Shown piece by piece: positions 58,886-64,000 of a stretch of 64,000 nt of DNA (position 1 is its first letter; each line of letters starts with the position of its first letter). The notes beneath the pieces were generated by a model. That model was given only the letters and a program-made list of their open reading frames with translations. It was not told where the DNA came from and made no database searches. The stretch comes from Novosphingobium sp. SG919 (GTDB lineage Bacteria; Pseudomonadota; Alphaproteobacteria; Sphingomonadales; Sphingomonadaceae), in assembly GCF_012932495.1 (NCBI RefSeq), contig NZ_JABCNG010000007.1, forward strand, positions 37,916-101,915. The letters run 5' to 3'. Made by a program: the position numbers and the translations under genes.

Positions 58886-61735
58886 ATGAATTTTCCTGCC
58901 GTTGAAGAATTCACCTTTGGGCGCTTTCGCCTGTTCCCGGAACGCCAAATGTTGCTGAGGGACGAGGAGCCGGTTCGGCTCGGCAGTCGGGCAACTGAGA
59001 TTCTCAGCCTGCTAGTCCGCCACGCGGGCGCGCTCGTCAGCAAGGCGCAGATCATGGAAAAGGTCTGGCCCGACACGACCGTCGTTGAGGCCAATCTCTC
59101 AGTACATATGAGTGCGTTGCGCCGCGCGCTGACAGATGACACCTCCGCCTCTCCTTACATCGTCACGGTGCCGGGACGTGGGTATCGGTTCACGGCCGCT
59201 GTTGGCCAGGGACAGCAAGATCGGCCGGTTCCCGAGCCCGCCGCCGCTCGGTCGAACAACCTGCCGTTATTGTTGACCAGGCTGATCGGGCGTTCCGACG
59301 CTCTTCAGGCACTCAACGAACTGCTCGCGAGCCAACGTCTCGTCACAGTCGTCGGCACTGGTGGCGTCGGCAAAACCGCACTCGCGCTCAACGTCGCCGA
59401 GCGGAAACTTGCCAACTGGCGCGATGGCGTGTGGATCGCGGATCTGGCTTCCTTGGCCGATGCGGACATGGTGCCTGCGGCCATCGCGACGGTGCTGGGG
59501 CTGGAGGTTCGTTCGACCAATCCCGTGCCCGCGCTGATCAGCGCACTTGCCGACAAGCAGATGCTGCTGCTGCTCGACAATTGCGAGCATGTGATCGAAG
59601 CGGCCGCAATGATCGCCCATGCGATCCTGCAATCCGCGCGCTCGGTGACGATCCTGGCCACCAGCCGCGAGCCGTTTACGATCCCCGGAGAGCATGTCTT
59701 ACGGCTCGACCCTCTGGGCGTGCCGCCGGAAACGGAACTGGTCGGCGCTCGGGAAGCGCTTCACTATGCGGCAATAGAGTTGCTCAGTGAGCGCGCAGCC
59801 GCTGTCGAATCCTCATTTGCGCTGGGTGACGAGGACGCGCTTGCTGCATCATTGATATGCAGAAAACTCGGTGGGGTTCCTCTCGCGATTGAATTTGCCT
59901 CGGCGCTCGTGCCGATCTTCGGACTGCGCGGGCTTGCTACGCGCCTTGACGACCGGCTGCGGTTGCTCGGGGGGCATCGGAACGTTCAGGCGCGGCACCG
60001 GACGATAACGGCGGCGCTAGACTGGAGCTACCAGTTGCTGGCGCCGGAGGAACAGCGGGCGCTGCGGCGCTTGGCGGTCTTTGCAGGCGGGTTCTCCATC
60101 GAGGCCGCGAACGCGGTGCTGGGACCGGGGATGGACGAGGAGACAACCGCGGAAATCATCTCGCGGCTTGTCCTCAAATCTCTTGTCTCGCCCGATGTTC
60201 GGGATGCGAATGTAAGATTTCGATTGCTCGAGACGACAAGGGCCTTCGCGCTCGATGTGCTGGAGGCCGCTCGCGAAGGCCCGCAGGTATCCCGGCTCCA
60301 CGCCGAATATTTCGCTAGAGTTCTTCATGGCGAAGGTTCGTCGAGCCCGGCCAATGACGATTATGCCGCCTTTGTACCTGAGCTCGACAATATCAGGGCC
60401 GCCCTGCGCTGGGCCATGTCGCCGAGCGGCGACGTCACTACGGCGCTCGCTATCGGTGCCGGAGCCCTGCCGATTTGGTTCGGCCTATCGCTCCTCACGG
60501 AATGCGGGACACGCATGACAGCGCTCATGGATGGCCTCGATCCCCTGCAGCGGCAGACGCCTCACGGTGCCGCGATCGACATTGCGATCCAGGCGACCGG
60601 CATATTTACCTTCGGTGCTCCAGATGGGAGTTACCGCGATTGGACGGAGCGTGAACGCATCGCCGCCGACGGCAACCTCCTGATCGAGCGCGTCCGCCTG
60701 CTGCTAGGCCGCTGGACCTACAATATCCGAATGCCCGACTATGCGCTGGCGGACGAACAGTCCCGCGCATTGATCGATATCGCCGAGGCCCAGAGCGAGC
60801 CTCCGGAGACCGGCGAGGCACCGCTCGCTCTTCTGGTCGATCCGGCCCATATGCATGCGACGGCAGCGTGGGCGCGGGGCACCACTCTGCATCACATGGG
60901 CGAGATGGCAGCGGCACGCGCGTGCCTGGAGCGATTCCTGCTTCGGGAAACACCGCAGATGCGTGCCTTCTTCATGACTATTACGGGATTCGACCGACGG
61001 TCGGACGTTCTGGGCCTGCTCTCTATAGCGAAGTGCCTGCAGGGCGAAGTGGATCAAGGGCTGGCCGATGCTGCTGAAGCGGTGCGCGAAGCGCGCGCCA
61101 CTCGCAAGGCGCTGCCGATCTGCGAGGCTCTCCAATGGGCTTGCTTCTCGATGGTGCTGATGGGCGAGCCTTCGTCCGCCACTTCCATCCTTGTGGGCGA
61201 ACTGCTTGGCACCGCAAAAACCCATTCGCTCAACAGCCATTACGGTGTTGCACTGGGGCTAAAGGGCTGCCTCATAGCGTCATCTGGCCAGCATGAGCGC
61301 GCCATCGAGCTGCTACGGAGCGGTCTTGGCCAATTGAACGAAGCACATTACGGGCCGTTTGATCCTTTCTTCACGGGCGTGTTGGCGAGCAGTCTCTCGG
61401 CAATCGGGGAGTTGCGCGAGGCACAGCACTGCGTCGCCCGATTTGAAATGGATAGGCAGACGCCGCACGGCTTCTGTGGTCCTGACCTCACGCGCCGAAG
61501 GGCCCTATTGGCGGCGCTGGCAGGCCAAGCCGATCTGGCGGAGCGCTTATTGCGCGCTGCGATTGACGAGGCGATCGAACAGGGCACGCTGTTATGGCGC
61601 CTACGAGCCGGTCGCGATCTGGCCGCCCTCTATGAAGCACAAGAGCGACAAGAGGCGGCCGACGCCGAGCGCCAAAAGCTGTCGCTCCCAGCGACCGAAC
61701 CGCTGCGGTCGCGTGAGGCACAATTGCTTTGGTGA
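58886..61735 (+). CDS. Winged-helix regulator fused to NB-ARC-type ATPase and TPR-like region
   Basis: This 949-residue protein has an OmpR-type DNA-binding domain at residues 1-105 (FGRFRLFPERQMLLRDEEPV start, TVPGRGYRF end). An ATPase follows with Walker A VGTGGVGKTALALNVAE near residue 156 and Walker B MLLLLDNCEHV near residue 228. ILATSREPF is the sensor region. The remainder is helical and TPR-like. The plan resembles MalT/AfsR-type STAND regulators but with the DNA-binding domain first. It may sense a small ligand and control the neighbouring operon. Its stop codon abuts that of the next, convergent gene. Confidence 0.88.
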   Translation: MNFPAVEEFTFGRFRLFPERQMLLRDEEPVRLGSRATEILSLLVRHAGALVSKAQIMEKVWPDTTVVEANLSVHMSALRRALTDDTSASPYIVTVPGRGYRFTAAVGQGQQDRPVPEPAAARSNNLPLLLTRLIGRSDALQALNELLASQRLVTVVGTGGVGKTALALNVAERKLANWRDGVWIADLASLADADMVPAAIATVLGLEVRSTNPVPALISALADKQMLLLLDNCEHVIEAAAMIAHAILQSARSVTILATSREPFTIPGEHVLRLDPLGVPPETELVGAREALHYAAIELLSERAAAVESSFALGDEDALAASLICRKLGGVPLAIEFASALVPIFGLRGLATRLDDRLRLLGGHRNVQARHRTITAALDWSYQLLAPEEQRALRRLAVFAGGFSIEAANAVLGPGMDEETTAEIISRLVLKSLVSPDVRDANVRFRLLETTRAFALDVLEAAREGPQVSRLHAEYFARVLHGEGSSSPANDDYAAFVPELDNIRAALRWAMSPSGDVTTALAIGAGALPIWFGLSLLTECGTRMTALMDGLDPLQRQTPHGAAIDIAIQATGIFTFGAPDGSYRDWTERERIAADGNLLIERVRLLLGRWTYNIRMPDYALADEQSRALIDIAEAQSEPPETGEAPLALLVDPAHMHATAAWARGTTLHHMGEMAAARACLERFLLRETPQMRAFFMTITGFDRRSDVLGLLSIAKCLQGEVDQGLADAAEAVREARATRKALPICEALQWACFSMVLMGEPSSATSILVGELLGTAKTHSLNSHYGVALGLKGCLIASSGQHERAIELLRSGLGQLNEAHYGPFDPFFTGVLASSLSAIGELREAQHCVARFEMDRQTPHGFCGPDLTRRRALLAALAGQADLAERLLRAAIDEAIEQGTLLWRLRAGRDLAALYEAQERQEAADAERQKLSLPATEPLRSREAQLLW

Positions 61736-62521
61736 TCATGACACCAGCATCAACGCCGCCTTGTGGTCGGACCGTTCGGCGAGGAGCCAGCCAGGCAGCT
61801 TAGACAAAATCTTCCTGGCGATACTGGGCGCAATCGCCAGCCGGTCGATCGCCGATGTAGGTAACTCGATCGACCAGGCAAGCGCACCACACGGCTCCAC
61901 GATCTCCACCGCGATCCGCAGTTCGTCTCCAGCCATGCGCAACGTTCCGTGCAGCAAGGCGCGGGCGCCGGTTTCCCGCGACACTTTGCGCGGGCTCCAG
62001 CCGCGCTCGTGGCAGCGATAGACGGCTAGCCGGGAGGCAAGGCGTACCGAGGTCGAATGATGCAATAGGGAGATCAGCTCCTCGGTAACTCCCTCCGCCA
62101 ACCTGTCATCGCACCCGACGAGAAACGAACGGAATGGCATCACGGCCAAATCCACCTTCGCCCGCATGTCGCGCATGAGGCCAGTCGGCGTCGACATCGT
62201 CACGAAGGCGGGCCGATAGCCGCCTTGCGGTAGAGAGATTTGGAGCGACGCCGAGCGCCCTGGCCCGGCATAGTAATCGGCCAGTTTGGCCCGAAGGCGA
62301 CGAGCCTCGACACGAACGGTTGAATCCACGCAAGGATCGTATGGCGCCCCGGCACCGTATAGTGCGTCTCCGATCACCAGCTCCTTCAATCTATCGCCGC
62401 GTCCTGCCAGAACTTCCTCGACAAGAAATGCGAGCAACGCGAAGAGCCGCCTGCTGCGACGGAAGGCTGCGCTGTTGCGCAGCAGCTCCAAGTGCGCGCG
62501 CACAGCCCATGTTTCCGGCAT
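61736..62521 (-). CDS. Winged-helix regulator fused to TolB/FlgO-like domain
   Basis: A 316-residue frame is open, but I place the start at ATG 62521 (MPETWAVRAHLELLRNSAAF), giving 261 residues; a TTG at 62686 is the alternative. The first half is a winged-helix domain with STVRVEARRLRAKLADYYAG near residue 68, of the type in CadC-like and cyclase-linked regulators. The second half has DLAVMPFRSFLVGCDDRLAE, then a TolB-N/FlgO-like fold. No membrane span is seen. The target is unknown. Stop codons of this and the large regulator touch with no gap. Confidence 0.75.
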   Translation of the reverse strand: MPETWAVRAHLELLRNSAAFRRSRRLFALLAFLVEEVLAGRGDRLKELVIGDALYGAGAPYDPCVDSTVRVEARRLRAKLADYYAGPGRSASLQISLPQGGYRPAFVTMSTPTGLMRDMRAKVDLAVMPFRSFLVGCDDRLAEGVTEELISLLHHSTSVRLASRLAVYRCHERGWSPRKVSRETGARALLHGTLRMAGDELRIAVEIVEPCGALAWSIELPTSAIDRLAIAPSIARKILSKLPGWLLAERSDHKAALMLVS

Positions 62522-62740
62522 GTCCACCAGAGCGTGGCTCCTGTGTCTATTCTTACGGGGCCTCCACCCCTTGCCAGGCGAGAGTTCCACACCCGCTGTG
62601 GCGCGACGACTTAAACGTTCCAAAGAATTCCAAATCTGGCCGGTCCATCGTCGGAGCGGCTGCTTTTGTAGCGATCGGTCGTTCAACCTTGAGGCGTCAA
62701 TGGCCGGGTTTGGTCGCGAGTTGCCCCCGGCTGGCGGCGA

Positions 62741-63379
62741 TCACATCGCTGCAATCGAGGCGCTAGCGTAGGACGCGATCTTCTCCCATCCGAGCGTTTC
62801 GTAGAGCGCCCGACCATCGTCTGTGGCAACCAGCAGTTCGAAACTGTGGGGATCGCCCCTGGCCTCGTGCAGGGTCTGCATGAGGACATGACCCAAGCCT
62901 TTCCTGCGATGCGCCGCCTCCGTCACAATCCGGTCGTAGATGAAGACACCATCTGTCTCGGCCCCGTAGCCGCTGGCTGCCAAGATGCCGGTGTCTGTGA
63001 CAATGCGAGCAGACGTCACGGCACCGGACTGCTCGACCGCGATAGAGTATCCGTCCGCGAGTTGTCGGCGGGGCATTGTGCCATTAGCGCGCATCACATG
63101 GCTGGGCGCTTGGATTGTCCAGTGTGCTGGCAGCGTGGCACGCAAGGCCTTCGACGTTTCACAGACCTTCAGGAGCTGGCGCGGCTGATGGATGGTGCGG
63201 GCAAGCGTCTTGAGCCCATCACCGATGCACGGGAACACCCAGCGGACAGTTTCCGTTTCCGATCCGGTATCGACGCGGAAACCGCCATGCTCGGGCACCG
63301 GCATGGGCAACCCGCGCGCTAACGATCGCGCGGCGAGCCAAGCATGCAACAGATGCGGATCAAGGCCTTCGGCGTTCAT
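62741..63379 (-). CDS. GNAT-family N-acetyltransferase
   Basis: ATG 63379 is preceded by a GAGG-containing stretch; a GTG 12 bases upstream is also in frame. The 212-residue protein has a C-terminal acetyltransferase domain: DRIVTEAAHRRKGLGHVLMQ with the acetyl-CoA loop RRKGLG near residue 160, then ELLVATDDGRALYETLGW. The N-terminal half is unlike common GNATs and may set substrate choice. The substrate is unknown. It is transcribed alone between two regulators and the DUF6771 gene. Confidence 0.85.
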   Translation of the reverse strand: MNAEGLDPHLLHAWLAARSLARGLPMPVPEHGGFRVDTGSETETVRWVFPCIGDGLKTLARTIHQPRQLLKVCETSKALRATLPAHWTIQAPSHVMRANGTMPRRQLADGYSIAVEQSGAVTSARIVTDTGILAASGYGAETDGVFIYDRIVTEAAHRRKGLGHVLMQTLHEARGDPHSFELLVATDDGRALYETLGWEKIASYASASIAAM

Positions 63380-63460
63380 GATGCCTCGCACGTCGAATTG
63401 TGCCTTTCGGGATGGCCATCCGTGAAGTTTCGCCAGTTCGCTTGGTATAGCCGCCAGCTC

Positions 63461-63628
63461 TCAACCGGCTGCCTCGTTGCCCTCATCGAGCACATCCGCC
63501 AGCATCGCGGCCAGCGCTTCTTCGGCACGGGCGCGGGCCGATGCATCCTTGGCGGCGAGATCGTTGCGAAGCCACTGCGGTGCGCGTTCGATCACGCCGA
63601 GAATGCGGGTCTTGGTCTTGTGGTCCAT
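63461..63628 (-). CDS. Small DUF6771-type protein
   Basis: The ATG at 63628 gives 55 residues: KTKTRILGVIERAPQWLRND, then AAKDASARARAEEALAAMLA. It is a helical protein seen next to conjugation genes in sphingomonad elements as far as I recall. A degraded copy lies at about 49,700. The intact copy lies next to traD. The function is unknown. Confidence 0.7.
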   Translation of the reverse strand: MDHKTKTRILGVIERAPQWLRNDLAAKDASARARAEEALAAMLADVLDEGNEAAG

Positions 63629-63703
63629 GTATGTCCCTATGGCGACGCGGCTGGCGTGGGGCAATGCTCTGGCGATGGGTTGTGGACGTGCGGTGCTGGC
63701 TGC

Positions 63704-64000
63704 TCAGTCTTTGTCGTCGGCCTCAGCAAATGCCCGCTTCCCACGCCGCCGCCACAGCATGAGTTGGGTGCCAGTCTCGTCGGTGCGCAGCTTTGCCGCC
63801 GCCTCGACCAGCAATCCAAGGATAGCGGCGCGATCATCGTCGGTCAGTTCGACAATGCCGGCCTTGGCGACCAGCCCGCCCAGCTCGATCAGCTGCCGCG
63901 TGCGTTCGCGCCGCTTCACCTGCCAGGCCCTTGTGTCATGCCGCGCCTGTTGCAGGGCCAGGCGATGGCGAGCGCTGGTCGTGCGGCGCTGCTGGTTGCG
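63704..64000 (-). CDS. traD: TraD-family conjugal transfer protein, 5' part cut by the window edge
   Basis: The frame runs in from the right edge, so the true start is outside. The visible part is a basic N-terminal segment (RHRLALQQARHDTRAWQ), then KRRERTRQLIELGGLVAKAG and a C-terminal LMLWRRRGKRAFAEADDKD. This matches the small Ti-type TraD proteins (PF06412-like), which sit beside the relaxase gene. The TraA relaxase is likely just beyond the edge. This shows the island carries, or once carried, a transfer module. Confidence 0.8.
   Translation of the reverse strand, partial: RNQQRRTTSARHRLALQQARHDTRAWQVKRRERTRQLIELGGLVAKAGIVELTDDDRAAILGLLVEAAAKLRTDETGTQLMLWRRRGKRAFAEADDKD

Noticed and set aside
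1..64000. CRISPR array, rRNA operon or riboswitch
   Set aside because: I saw no regularly spaced direct repeats, no rRNA sequence and no riboswitch consensus in the window.

Overview
The window is about 65% GC chromosomal DNA from a sphingomonad (Sphingomonadales, most like Novosphingobium or Sphingobium). The strongest marker is a serine palmitoyltransferase gene beside its own acyl carrier protein gene, the committed step of bacterial sphingolipid synthesis. DivK, the Usg protein, a DUF3572 protein and a degenerate alphaproteobacterial DksA agree with this.

Positions 1 to about 45,050 are core genome in short operons. In order they are: a truncated UDP-GlcNAc 2-epimerase; agmatine deiminase and an M28 peptidase; glnE, bcp and a DUF455 gene; an M23 peptidase; galU and murA (divergent); an orphan PEP-CTERM surface protein; a DUF442-type phosphatase-like gene with TerC; a two-domain cold-shock protein with a glycine/arginine-rich head; argD, argF and hslO; a secreted protein with queC; sodC and an OmpA protein; a VTT membrane protein and usg. 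A 269-bp MITE-like element (23,145-23,413) then provides the stop codon of a secreted esterase. A PQQ-associated periplasmic relay set follows (metallohydrolase, SoxYZ-like carrier, CXXCW rhodanese) with no quinoprotein dehydrogenase in view. Next are an EthD protein and an amidohydrolase; the SGNH hydrolase, spt and acp operon; divK; a run of small overlapping genes (DUF3572, HAD, RidA, GDPD, FemAB-like); a dksA-like gene, a PilZ gene, an oligopeptide-binding lipoprotein and a DEAD-box helicase; a ModE-like regulator; and two tandem DUF4139 secreted proteins.

A tRNA-Val(UAC) gene at 45,059-45,134 is followed at once by a P4-type tyrosine recombinase. From there to the window end the DNA is an integrative island: integrase, ArdC antirestriction protein, sigma-region-4-like and AlpA-like regulators, a relic zone of lower GC (49.3-50.3 kb), a cargo block, and a conjugation-type traD at the right edge. 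I did not find the distal attachment repeat, so the island probably runs past 64,000.

The cargo (50.3-62.5 kb) is the most unusual part. Six genes on the minus strand, mostly with 4-base overlaps or 2-19 base gaps, encode a catalase-family protein, a protein I do not recognise, a DyP-type peroxidase and a complete tripartite efflux pump (DHA2-type MFS, EmrA-like adaptor, NodT-like outer-membrane channel). A divergent SDR gene and two large winged-helix regulators lie beside them, with a GTTAG-N9-CTAAC inverted repeat in the shared promoter region. I read this as an oxidative detoxification-and-export cassette. Its substrate is unknown.
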